Assembly (NCBI GenBank): GCA_034437455.1
Contig: DAOTUB010000183.1
Location: 1-12,214, forward strand
Reading direction: 5' to 3'
Length of the DNA: 12,214 bases
Source of the DNA: DAOTUB01 sp034437455
GTDB lineage: Bacteria > Chloroflexota > Anaerolineae > B4-G1
The notes beneath the pieces were generated by a model. That model saw nothing but the letters and a program-made list of their open reading frames with translations, did no database searches and had not been told where the DNA came from. Positions 5,390-12,214 of the stretch are shown here, one piece after another (within the stretch, counting starts at the first letter, position 1; each line of letters starts with the position of its first letter). A program made the translations under genes and the position numbers.

Positions 5390-8300
5390 TCAGTCGCCAG
5401 CGGGCAGCCAGACGGTGAAGGTGGTCCCTTCTCCAGGCTGGCTCGCCACCTCGATGCGACCGCCATGATTCTCCACGATGTTTTTGCTGATGAACAAACC
5501 CAATCCCAACCCCTCAGCCTTCTCGGTGTAGAAGGGGTCGAAAAGATGGGACAGGCCATCAGGCCCGATACCCACGCCGCTATCGGCAAAGATAACGCTC
5601 ACGCCGGGAGGATCGTCGACGCGGACAGCGCTCATCTCCAACCGCCCCCCGTCGGGCATGGCCTCTACGGCGTTGAGCGCCAGGTTCAAAAACACCTGCT
5701 GGATTCGATCGGGGGCCAACATCAGGCAGGGTAGATCGTCCTCTCGATTCCAGATCACCTCCACTCCGTGATTTTCGCACTTTTTCTGGTTCAACGTCAA
5801 CACCTGCTCGAGCAGCGCGTTCACGTCGGTGGGTTTCCTCTCCATCGGCTTTGACCGCCGGTGGATATCGCGCATGTCGGCCACCACGTCGGCCGTCCGC
5901 CGCAGTTCCTCCAAGACGATCTGAAAGAGCTGCCTCGCATCCTCGCCCGCTCCCTCATCCAGCGATTCCTGGGCCAGTCCCAGGCAGCCGATGGCCGACT
6001 GGAGGGGATTGTTGATCTCGTGGGCCAGCGAGGCCGCCATCCGGCCCGTGATGGCCAGCTTTTCCGTCTGGATCAGCGCCTCCTGGACCTGCTTTCGCTC
6101 GGTAATGTCCTCGATCATCGCGATGAAAAACTGGGGCTGGCACCATGCTTCCTGGGCCGCCGACAGGGTCACATTCGCCCAGAGCACTCGCCCATCCTTT
6201 CGAACGAGCCGTTTCTCCGCCGTATGATGATCGCGTCCCTCCGCCGCCAGTGTTCTGTACAGGTCCACGTCGGCATCCCTGTCGTCGGGATGGCTCAACG
6301 CGGCGAGATCCAATTCCAGCAGCGCCTCGTCGCCGTATCCCAGCATCTCCTGCAACGCCGGGTTGCTCTGTACGATCTGTCCCTCCCGATCCACCAACGC
6401 AATACCGATGGCAGCGCCCTCAAAGATCGAGCGGAAGCGCGCCTGGCTGGCTTGCAGGGCGGCGGTGCGGCGCTCGACTCGCTCCTCCAGTTCCTGGGCG
6501 TGGCGCCGTACCCGCTCGCGCAGCCGCGCCTGCTGGATGCCGATGGCCAACTGGATCGCCAACTCCTGGGCGATGTCCATCTGCCCGGACGTCAACTGCT
6601 CCGGCGCGCGCATCCCCAGGTTCAGCGAACCGATCAGCTTCCCCTCGATAAGAAGAGGAACGATGACCAGAGCGCGCACGTACTCCTCCCGTAAGGCCTC
6701 CTGCCAGGGCGAACCCGACGGCGTCTGCTGCACGTCCTCGATGGTGACCGTCGCCCCTCGGCGCAGATCCTCCAGCCTTCGTGCCCACTCGTCGTCGATG
6801 GCGCCGCGCCACCCCTTGCCTATCCGGGTCTCGTCGCCGGTGTGCACCGCCAACAGCGACATCTCTTCCGCCTCCAGGTCGTACAGCTTGACGCTGGCCC
6901 GCACACAGTCAAGGAGCTGGGGCACCCGCGTCAGTGCCGCCTCGGCGATCTCGTCCACGGATCGGGCGGCCAGGATGGCCTGGTCGACCTCGTGCAGCCC
7001 GCGCAGCCGGTCGGCATACCGGCGCAGCGCCTGCCGCGCCTGCTCCTGCTCGGTGACGTCCATCAGCGAAAAGGCCAATCCCCGAACCTTGCCTTCTTCC
7101 TTCACCGGCACGAGAGACCAATCCCAATACGTGACGCCCCGTTCGGGCTGCTCCGGGAACCCGAACGGTTTGGCGTGGAAGGTGACCGGCTCCCCCGTCT
7201 CTCGCACCCGCTCAAAGATGGCCTGGTTCTCAGCGTGGGGAAAGATCTCAAAGTGATTACGCCCGATCAACTCCTCCCGGCTGTAGCCTGCTCCCTCGGC
7301 GTAGGCCGAATTGACCATGACGAAAGTAAAATCGACGTCCAGGTAGGCCAGGTGCGCGCGCGTGTTCTCCATGACTGTCTGGAGCAGAGTCCGTTCCTGC
7401 TCGACGAGGCCCGCCAGGCGCTCCCGTTCTCGCCAGGCCTGCTTGCGCGCGGTGATATCCTGAAAGACGGCCACGCCGCTGACCACTTCCCCCGTCTCGT
7501 CGCGCACGGGCGCCGCCCCGGCCAGGATGGTGCGCTCGGCGCCATGCTCATGGCGGATGAGCATCTCGACGTTTTCGACCGTCTCTTCCAGCTCCATGGC
7601 GCGTACCAGGGGCATCTCCTCAGTGGGGAAAGGAGAGCCATCCGGGCGCAGGGGCGTGTAGGTCGTCCGCTTGGGTTGCTCGATGCGGCCATAGATCTGG
7701 CCGCCCAGGATCTCTTCGCCGGGCGGATTGGTCATGAGAAGAGATCCCTCGGCGTTGCACACCATCACGCCGACGGGCATGGTGTCGAGCAGCGTGCGCA
7801 GCAGGGAGTTGGCCGCCTGCGCCTCTTCCAGCAGCCGCTCACGCTCCGCTGCCCGCCTGCTGGGGGAGATGTTGCGCAGCAGCCAGCGCAGGCCGATCAA
7901 ATCACCCTGGAGATCGCGGACGGGCGACACCGTCAGCGCGGCGGGGAAAACCCCGTCGTCCGAGCGCACGTGCAGGTGCCACTCGCTGCCTGGTTTCTCT
8001 CCGGCCCGCACCCGGTCCAGCCGACGCCGGAACTCGTCCCGATCCTCCTCCGCCACGCACACCTCGAGCGGCTGGCCCCTCAATGCTTCCTCATGCACGT
8101 TCAACAGTCTCAGCGCGGCCCGATTGGCCTGGCGGACGATGCCGGCGGGGTCGGTCACCAGGTAGCCATCGGGGGCCGACTCGAACAAGTCCCGGTAGCG
8201 CCGCCGCGAGGCTTCCAGGTCGTTGTGCGCGACGGCCAGCTCCTCGTTCTGCTGACGTAGCGCCTCTCCGGCCTCTTGCAGCGCCTCCACCGCCGCGAAG

Positions 8301-8794
8301 GAGGATCCCAACACCTCCTCCACCAGCATCCGGGGCTCGGGAGGCAGCACGCCGCAGCGTGCCGCCAGCGACTCTAGCTCGCGCCGCACGGCGCTCAGCT
8401 TGCCGCCGAAGCCATCGTCGATACGCCGCCGATGGGTAACGTCGAGGCCCAATCCCACGCAGCCCACGATCCGCTCGCTCTCGTCGCGCAGGGACTCGAC
8501 GGCGCCGTGAAAGACGCGCCCCTCCACATAAGCGTCGTAGGTAGCGCGCTGACCCTCCAGGGCGCGGTAATGGGCAGCCAGCACGCCCTCCAGCCCGACA
8601 TGCTCGTTCACCACGTCTATCAAGCTGCGCCCCAGCATCCGATCCGCCGTCATGCCCAGCGCGGTCGCCTCCTGACCGACGACAGAGGTCACGCGCAGGT
8701 CGTCGTCGGTCGTCCAGATGATGGCGGGCATCTGTTCCAGTAGCAGTCGTGTGCGGGCTTGATGGAGAATAAGTTGCTGGTTTTGATCGGTCAC
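5390..8794 (-). CDS. Multi-PAS/GAF soluble sensor histidine kinase
   Basis: A 1134-residue cytoplasmic sensor kinase with no membrane helix or signal peptide. Approximate order: PAS (15-120), coiled linker, PAS (197-310, RYRDLFESAPDGYLVTD), PAS (330-455, LLDTMPVGVMVCNAEG), PAS (470-590, VMENTRAHLAYLDVDF), GAF (596-750), coiled coil, PAS (786-895, FRSIFEGAAIGIALVD), HisKA (905-975) with phospho-acceptor His925 in LAHEINNP, and HATPase (about 1015-1134). The HATPase has the N box FLNLALNAVEAM, G1 box DSGVGIG (Asp1071), F box FDPFYTEKAEG and G2 box GLGLGLF. PAC-type ends (DITARKQ, DVTEQEQ, DITERKQ) mark the PAS boundaries. I choose the GTG at 8794 because AGGAG stands eight bases upstream. An ATG at 8818 and a TTG at 8956 are in frame but lack such a site, and the TTG lies upstream of the candidate promoter. 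It sits directly ahead of the response regulator, its likely partner. The ligand is unknown; haem, flavin or a redox cue is possible. Confidence 0.92.
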   Translation of the reverse strand: MTDQNQQLILHQARTRLLLEQMPAIIWTTDDDLRVTSVVGQEATALGMTADRMLGRSLIDVVNEHVGLEGVLAAHYRALEGQRATYDAYVEGRVFHGAVESLRDESERIVGCVGLGLDVTHRRRIDDGFGGKLSAVRRELESLAARCGVLPPEPRMLVEEVLGSSFAAVEALQEAGEALRQQNEELAVAHNDLEASRRRYRDLFESAPDGYLVTDPAGIVRQANRAALRLLNVHEEALRGQPLEVCVAEEDRDEFRRRLDRVRAGEKPGSEWHLHVRSDDGVFPAALTVSPVRDLQGDLIGLRWLLRNISPSRRAAERERLLEEAQAANSLLRTLLDTMPVGVMVCNAEGSLLMTNPPGEEILGGQIYGRIEQPKRTTYTPLRPDGSPFPTEEMPLVRAMELEETVENVEMLIRHEHGAERTILAGAAPVRDETGEVVSGVAVFQDITARKQAWRERERLAGLVEQERTLLQTVMENTRAHLAYLDVDFTFVMVNSAYAEGAGYSREELIGRNHFEIFPHAENQAIFERVRETGEPVTFHAKPFGFPEQPERGVTYWDWSLVPVKEEGKVRGLAFSLMDVTEQEQARQALRRYADRLRGLHEVDQAILAARSVDEIAEAALTRVPQLLDCVRASVKLYDLEAEEMSLLAVHTGDETRIGKGWRGAIDDEWARRLEDLRRGATVTIEDVQQTPSGSPWQEALREEYVRALVIVPLLIEGKLIGSLNLGMRAPEQLTSGQMDIAQELAIQLAIGIQQARLRERVRRHAQELEERVERRTAALQASQARFRSIFEGAAIGIALVDREGQIVQSNPALQEMLGYGDEALLELDLAALSHPDDRDADVDLYRTLAAEGRDHHTAEKRLVRKDGRVLWANVTLSAAQEAWCQPQFFIAMIEDITERKQVQEALIQTEKLAITGRMAASLAHEINNPLQSAIGCLGLAQESLDEGAGEDARQLFQIVLEELRRTADVVADMRDIHRRSKPMERKPTDVNALLEQVLTLNQKKCENHGVEVIWNREDDLPCLMLAPDRIQQVFLNLALNAVEAMPDGGRLEMSAVRVDDPPGVSVIFADSGVGIGPDGLSHLFDPFYTEKAEGLGLGLFISKNIVENHGGRIEVASQPGEGTTFTVWLPAGD

Positions 8795-8932
8795 GATAAT
8801 TGCTCCTATCTCTTTCATCGGAGGATCTTGTCCAGCGCCAACTTGAATTTCACTTTGTGAATGATAATGGCCCGTTCCGGGTCGCTGGCGGTTATCGACT
8901 CGAACAATCCGTCTTTTTAGATGAATGGAACC

Positions 8933-8960
8933 AGTATAGCACAATCCGGGAAGCAAGCAA
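8933..8960 (-). promoter_or_regulatory. Candidate promoter of the two-component operon
   Basis: On the minus strand TTGCTT (8955-8960) and TATACT (8933-8938) are separated by 16 bases. The -10 box matches sigma-70 at five of six positions; the -35 box shares only TTG. Transcription would begin near 8926, giving a leader of about 130 bases before the GTG at 8794. This placement supports the shorter kinase start. The leader shows no riboswitch that I recognise. Confidence 0.4.
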
Positions 8961-9052
8961 TGCGCGCGCCAGTTGATATCTGGTCTGAAATGAGATAAGG
9001 TTTCTCTCGCTGGCGCCCTGCTGGGGGAATCAACTTGTCATTGCTCCATTAG

Positions 9053-9103
9053 TCCTGTTTGACCTGGTCTGAAGCCATCAAAGCCTATCTCAGTACCCAC
9101 CGG
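9053..9103 (+). pseudogene. 5' end of the tyrosine-recombinase remnant, before an in-frame stop
   Basis: In the same frame as the recombinase fragment downstream, this stretch reads SCLTWSEAIKAYLSTHR and is followed by TAA (9104-9106), then ATARRYRSVLEEFAAWY. The whole looks like the usual N-terminal core-binding segment of a tyrosine recombinase, in which SPATARRYRS is common. The TAA is one base away from TCA (Ser), fitting that pattern. A TAG at 9050-9052 closes the frame upstream, so the true start is also lost, unless TTG at 9059 was used. Confidence 0.5.
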
Positions 9104-9106
9104 TAA

Positions 9107-9655
9107 GCCACCGCTCGCCGCTATCGCAGCGTCTTGGAGGAATTTGCAGCATGGTATCGGCAGAGCTACGGCGAGGAGCCAGAGCCCGCCCTCCTGACTG
9201 ACAAGGAGGCAAGAGAATGGCGGACCTATCTCACCGGTGTGAAAAAGCACGCCGCCTCCACGGTCAATGTGAAGCTAGCCGCCCTCAAGGGGTTGGCCCG
9301 CTCCTGTGACGTTCGACTGGAGGTCAAGGGCGTGCGCAAGGTCGAGAGGCCGATAGAGACGCTCTCGGGGCGCGAACTGGGGCGACTGATGCGGGTGGTG
9401 GAGAACCACCAGTGGGGTCCTGGGTGGCTGCATCTGCGCAATGCAGCGATGGTCGCCTTAATGGCCAGGGCGGGCTTGCGAGTGGGAGAATTGGTGGCTC
9501 TTGACTGGAGGGATGTCGTGGAAGAGTTCGTAGCCCGCGACGCCGGAGTGGAGCAACGCTGGTGGATCGAGACCGATCCTGGCCTGGAAGGCGACCTGGT
9601 GGTGGTGGTCGAAGTGAAAACGGCACTGGAGCTAGAACTGGACGCGGGGGGGTGA
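9107..9655 (+). pseudogene. Tyrosine recombinase remnant fused to N-terminal RHS-type sequence
   Basis: The open frame has two unrelated parts. From ATARRYRSVLEEFAAWY to about 9517 it is a tyrosine recombinase: a helical core-binding domain (TYLTGVKKHAASTVNVKLAA), then the start of the catalytic domain with the first catalytic Arg in ARAGLRVGELVALDWRDV (Arg codon 9479-9481). The catalytic Lys, the HxxR box and the Tyr nucleophile are absent. From about 9518 the text changes to EEFVARDAGVEQRWWIE and DLVVVVEVKTALELELDAGG, which fits the segment that precedes the YPLLIDPLIQ block in secreted repeat proteins and not any recombinase. The frame ends at TGA (9653-9655) directly after seven G. The only start after the TAA is a TTG at 9134 inside the domain, so I call it a pseudogene and not an active integrase. 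The fusion may be a deletion scar or the result of insertion and recombination. Confidence 0.65.
9646..9652 (+). other. Run of seven G at the frame break
   Basis: The recombinase/RHS chimera runs GAC GCG GGG GGG TGA. With six G instead of seven the reading becomes DAGGDGFLFYTADKLGRTAM and continues in frame into the 808-residue RHS protein with sensible sequence throughout. The break is therefore a one-base insertion in a homopolymer. It may be a sequencing or assembly error, a true mutation, or slippage-based phase variation. Confidence 0.75.
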
Positions 9656-9698
9656 TGGTTTTCTCTTCTACACCGCCGACAAGCTTGGGAGGACAGCG

Positions 9699-12125
9699 AT
9701 GCCAGTGGCGCGCTATGGGCGCGCGTTAGCGCTGGACGAGGCTGGGCGGTCTCAGCAGGCGCGGCTGCTGGCCAAAGATATAACGTGCCCTTCCAGGGAC
9801 TCGGGCCCCTACTGTTACCGGTTGGAAATGATCTTCCCGGCCGAATGGCTGGCCGAGGCTCGTTACCCGCTGCTGATCGATCCACTCATCCAGGGACTGC
9901 TGAACCTGGCGACCGAGACGCAGGAGGACGATCAAAAGGAATCCCAGGTGGCCTACAACGCGGACGACGATGAGTACCTGGTAGTCTGGACGGACTATTG
10001 CAATGGCGCCGACAACCCGGACATCTACGGTCAGCGGGTATCGGGCGACGGTCTGCTGGCAGGGGAGAACTTTACCATCACCACGGCATCCTACCGCCAG
10101 ATCAATCCGCACGTCGCCTATGCCGATGGTGAGGGGGTCTACCTGGTAGCCTGGCGACATTATCCTGGATCGTCGAACTATTACTTTGACGTCTACGGCC
10201 AACGCATCTCACGCACGAACGAGCTGGTTGGGAATCCCATTCCTATCGCCACTCGCAGCGGCTGGGCAGATCGTGAAGCTCCCACGGACATCATCTACAA
10301 CAACAACTCAGACCAGTTCCTGGTGTTGTGGAGTGACCTGCGCACCGGCTATTGGAACGTCTGGGGTCGGCACGTGTCGGCGGATACGGGCGCGATGGGC
10401 GCCAAGATACAGATCACCTTTTTGAACAGCAAACACGAGAGCAGCCGTGTCGGAGCTTACAATCCTGACGACGACCAATACCTGATCGTCTGGGAGTACC
10501 GTTCCTCGCCCGGTTCCCATCGCGACCTGCGTGCCCGGCGGATGACGGGCAGCGGGACGGTGAACTCGGGGGAGACGATCTACGTCGCCTCGGGGAGCGC
10601 GCAACAGCACTATCCCGACGCGGTCTACTTGGCAGAGGCCGGGCGGTATGCCGTGGTGTGGCGAGACAACGGAAGCGGCAACTACGACATCTATGGACGG
10701 TTGGTCTCACCGGATGGTGCACTGGATGACCATTACGTCATCGCCGATGAGACACAGGATGAACACATTCCTCGGCTGGCCCTCGATGGCTCCGGGGGCG
10801 CATTGGCGGTTTGGGCACGAGACGACGGCGGTGAAAGCGGTTACGAACTGTACGGCCGGCGACTAGGAAGCGACGGCCAGACCCTGAGCGATCCTCGCTC
10901 CATCCTGGAAGCGGACGAGGATCAGCAGTGGCCCGTCGCGGCCGGAGATGGCAGGGGGCGCTATCTGCTGGCCTGGCAGGACAACCGGAACGGAAACTGG
11001 GACGTCTATGGTTCGCTGTACGAGCCTGAAGTCGTGAGGGTCATCACCTACACCTACGACCCACTGGGGCGGCTGGTGGACGCCGATTACTCCATCGGCG
11101 AGCAATTCGAGTACGCCTACGATGCCGTCGGCAACCGCGAGACGCTGACCGTCGCTCACGAATCACAGGTCACGCATTACGAATACGACGACGCCAACCG
11201 CTTGACAAAGGTGGGCGATACGACGTATACTTGGGACGAGCGCGGCAACCTCACCCACGACGGCACGTTTACTTATGCGTACAACGCCGCCGGGCGGATG
11301 GTGGCCCGTTTCGGACGACAAAAACGGGGGGCGGAGAACGTCACCACCACGCTACTCTACACCTACACCGCCGACGGCCTGCGCGTGGCGCAAGCCATGA
11401 ACGGGTTTGGAGAACCCGCGGGCGAGGTGACTAGCTACGCCTGGGACTGGGCCTCTGGCCTGCCGGAGATGTTGAGCGATGGCGGCAACCTGTACCTGGT
11501 AGGCCACGATACGTTGGGCTATTGGGATGGTAATGAATGGACCTACCATCTGCCTGATGCGCTTGGATCGGCACGACAGACGACAAATGGCACGGGGTCA
11601 GTGATGGGGAGTCGTGAGTGGACGCCGTACGGGATGGAGGTGGGTAATGCACAACCTGGCCTGGGCTACACTGGAGAGTGGAATGACCCCAATACCGAAC
11701 TGACCTACCTGCGGGCACGTTGGTACTCGTCCAGAGATGGCATCTTTCTGAGTCGTGATGCTGTAGAACGCAACCATCCGTACCAGTATGCCGAGGCCAA
11801 TCCTCTCAAGTTCACAGATCCTCTTGGGCTCAGAGGGATCATTCCCTGGGGGCAATACTATTGGTCGTGGGGAAGATCATTCAATGAATACGATCCTGAC
11901 ATCATATCTGACCTTGGGAATGAAGATGACGAAACGGCAAGAGGCGCTATCCATAAGATTGAACTGAACTTTGAAGGTAGACCAGGAGGACCTCCTGCGA
12001 CGATACTGTTCTTGCTGGGATGGCTGGGTCCGTGCGCGAGTGTTTCTACCCCTGGTATAACCAAATTTGTGTATAGGGGTACACTTTTGGACTTTGGACA
12101 AGTGCGAACAGCCGGTCGTAATTGA
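9699..12125 (+). CDS. RHS/YD-repeat protein with seven propeller-like repeats and variable C-terminal tip
   Basis: The 808-residue frame is the main part of a large secreted-type RHS protein. In order it has a beta-rich segment ending in YPLLIDPLIQ (to about 65), seven repeats of roughly 55 residues with YLVVWxD...DIYGxRVS (92-443), and YD repeats such as YTYDPLGRLV, YAYDAVGNRE, YEYDDANRLT and YAYNAAGRMV (451-565). These are followed by an RHS-associated core (613-713: DALGSARQTTN, GYTGEWNDPN, LTYLRARWYSSRDGIFLSRD, NPLKFTDPLGL) and a 95-residue tip. RHS shells usually wrap a C-terminal toxin or adhesin. No signal peptide is present, because the N-terminus belongs to the frame upstream of the seven-G run and the true beginning is missing. 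The ATG at 9699 does have GGGAGG six bases upstream, so a shortened protein might still be made. Coding sequence in this frame extends back to 9651. Whether it is functional is doubtful. Confidence 0.85.
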   Translation: MPVARYGRALALDEAGRSQQARLLAKDITCPSRDSGPYCYRLEMIFPAEWLAEARYPLLIDPLIQGLLNLATETQEDDQKESQVAYNADDDEYLVVWTDYCNGADNPDIYGQRVSGDGLLAGENFTITTASYRQINPHVAYADGEGVYLVAWRHYPGSSNYYFDVYGQRISRTNELVGNPIPIATRSGWADREAPTDIIYNNNSDQFLVLWSDLRTGYWNVWGRHVSADTGAMGAKIQITFLNSKHESSRVGAYNPDDDQYLIVWEYRSSPGSHRDLRARRMTGSGTVNSGETIYVASGSAQQHYPDAVYLAEAGRYAVVWRDNGSGNYDIYGRLVSPDGALDDHYVIADETQDEHIPRLALDGSGGALAVWARDDGGESGYELYGRRLGSDGQTLSDPRSILEADEDQQWPVAAGDGRGRYLLAWQDNRNGNWDVYGSLYEPEVVRVITYTYDPLGRLVDADYSIGEQFEYAYDAVGNRETLTVAHESQVTHYEYDDANRLTKVGDTTYTWDERGNLTHDGTFTYAYNAAGRMVARFGRQKRGAENVTTTLLYTYTADGLRVAQAMNGFGEPAGEVTSYAWDWASGLPEMLSDGGNLYLVGHDTLGYWDGNEWTYHLPDALGSARQTTNGTGSVMGSREWTPYGMEVGNAQPGLGYTGEWNDPNTELTYLRARWYSSRDGIFLSRDAVERNHPYQYAEANPLKFTDPLGLRGIIPWGQYYWSWGRSFNEYDPDIISDLGNEDDETARGAIHKIELNFEGRPGGPPATILFLLGWLGPCASVSTPGITKFVYRGTLLDFGQVRTAGRN
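9972..11027 (+). repeat. Seven degenerate repeats (YLVVWxD...DIYGxRVS)
   Basis: Repeat units in the RHS protein start at about residues 92, 147, 206, 260, 317, 367 and 421, spaced 50-59 residues apart. Each carries a hydrophobic strand ending in VWxD or AWxD, a short Gly/Asn-rich turn, then D(I/V)YGxR and a charged loop (SGDG, SPDG, GSDG). Seven regular beta-rich units would fit a seven-bladed propeller, an inference from count and spacing. Repeat 4 is the most divergent (IVWEYRSS, RDLRARRMTG). Confidence 0.75.
11049..11393 (+). repeat. YD (RHS) peptide repeats
   Basis: About six YD-type units occur at residues 451-565: YTYDPLGRL, YAYDAVGNR, YEYDDANRL, YTWDERGNL, YAYNAAGRM and YTYTADGLR. The spacing is about 16 to 28 residues. 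These units form the beta-strand spiral of RHS shells. They merge into the RHS-associated core, which ends near 11837. Confidence 0.85.
11838..12125 (+). other. Variable C-terminal tip of the RHS protein
   Basis: After the TDPLGLRG boundary (end of the core) come 95 residues I do not recognise. They are a Trp/Tyr-rich start (PWGQYYWSWGRSF), an acidic stretch (YDPDIISDLGNEDDE), a hydrophobic piece (ATILFLLGWLG) and a basic end (VRTAGRN). A 60-base count at 11881-11940 gives about 42% GC against about 63% at 11101-11160 in the repeats. A composition break at this place is usual for swapped RHS tips. The tip may be a toxin, a remnant of one, or an inert end. Confidence 0.55.
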
Positions 12126-12214
12126 CTGGCTAACAATTGAACTTTAACAAGCAGTTTCGGGCCGGTTTGAGACTTTCTAGCTCTTTTTGATGACCGGATG
12201 GCGCTTTCGAGGCG
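12126..12214. other. Short 3' region without a recognisable gene
   Basis: The last 89 bases follow the RHS stop codon. No coding frame with a start and ribosome-binding site, no hairpin terminator and no immunity-protein start could be seen before the window ends. Confidence 0.5.

Noticed and set aside
6842..8260. Long open frames on the plus strand opposite the histidine kinase (for example 472 codons at 6842-8260)
   Set aside because: High-GC coding DNA leaves long open frames on the opposite strand. The composition is unprotein-like, no ribosome-binding site is seen, and the minus-strand kinase domains explain the region.
9134..9655. A functional integrase marking an active mobile element
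   Set aside because: It lacks the catalytic Lys, HxxR box and Tyr, has an in-frame stop near the N-terminus, and no attachment-site repeats were found around it.
117..12098. 13-base inverted repeat tccaaagtccaaa (117-129) and tttggactttgga (12086-12098) near the two window ends, both close to a 'tataggggt'-like stretch
   Set aside because: The unit is itself a short internal repeat, and one such match is expected by chance in about 12 kb. No transposase, target duplication or longer arms support an element boundary.
1..12214. CRISPR arrays, tRNA or rRNA genes
   Set aside because: No regularly spaced identical repeats with unique spacers, no tRNA cloverleaf and no conserved rRNA segment were seen on either strand.

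Overview
The window (about 60% GC by eye) looks like chromosomal DNA of an environmental bacterium. My best guess is Chloroflexota (Anaerolineae-like). This rests on the style of the secreted RHS protein, which has a 'YPLLIDPLIQ' segment followed by 'YLVVWxD...DIYGxR' repeats, on the very large cytoplasmic PAS/GAF histidine kinase, and on the mix of general-stress genes. No rRNA, tRNA or marker gene is present to confirm this.

Left part (147-4514, all minus strand): a run of small envelope/stress-type genes, read right to left. They are a tandem PRC-barrel protein, a YtxH-like small membrane protein coupled directly to it, a six-cysteine zinc-ribbon microprotein, a baeRF-family protein (bacterial homologue of archaeo-eukaryotic release factor), a broken YihY/BrkB membrane-protein remnant, an MgtC/SapB membrane protein and a patatin-like phospholipase. 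A perfect-looking hairpin lies just after the zinc-ribbon gene, and another hairpin with a short T tract separates the run from the next operon. The first 110 bases carry three copies of a 'catatatagggg'-like motif.

Middle (4645-8794, minus strand): a two-component operon. A cytoplasmic histidine kinase (five PAS domains, one GAF domain, HisKA and HATPase) is followed after 37 bases by an OmpR-type response regulator, which ends before the hairpin terminator. A candidate promoter lies at about 8933-8960. For most of these genes the ribosome-binding site favours a different start from the longest open frame, and I give the corrected starts.

Right part (9053-12125, plus strand): a scarred accessory locus. 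A tyrosine-recombinase remnant has an in-frame stop near its N-terminus, keeps only the first catalytic arginine, and runs without interruption into sequence that belongs to the N-terminal portion of an RHS/YD-repeat protein. A run of seven G at 9646-9652 then breaks the frame. Removing one G would join it exactly to the 808-residue RHS frame. That protein has seven propeller-like repeats, about six YD repeats, an RHS-associated core domain and an unrecognised 95-residue C-terminal tip of clearly lower GC. This is the most interesting part of the window: a recombinase-RHS chimera with a homopolymer frameshift and a variable tip.
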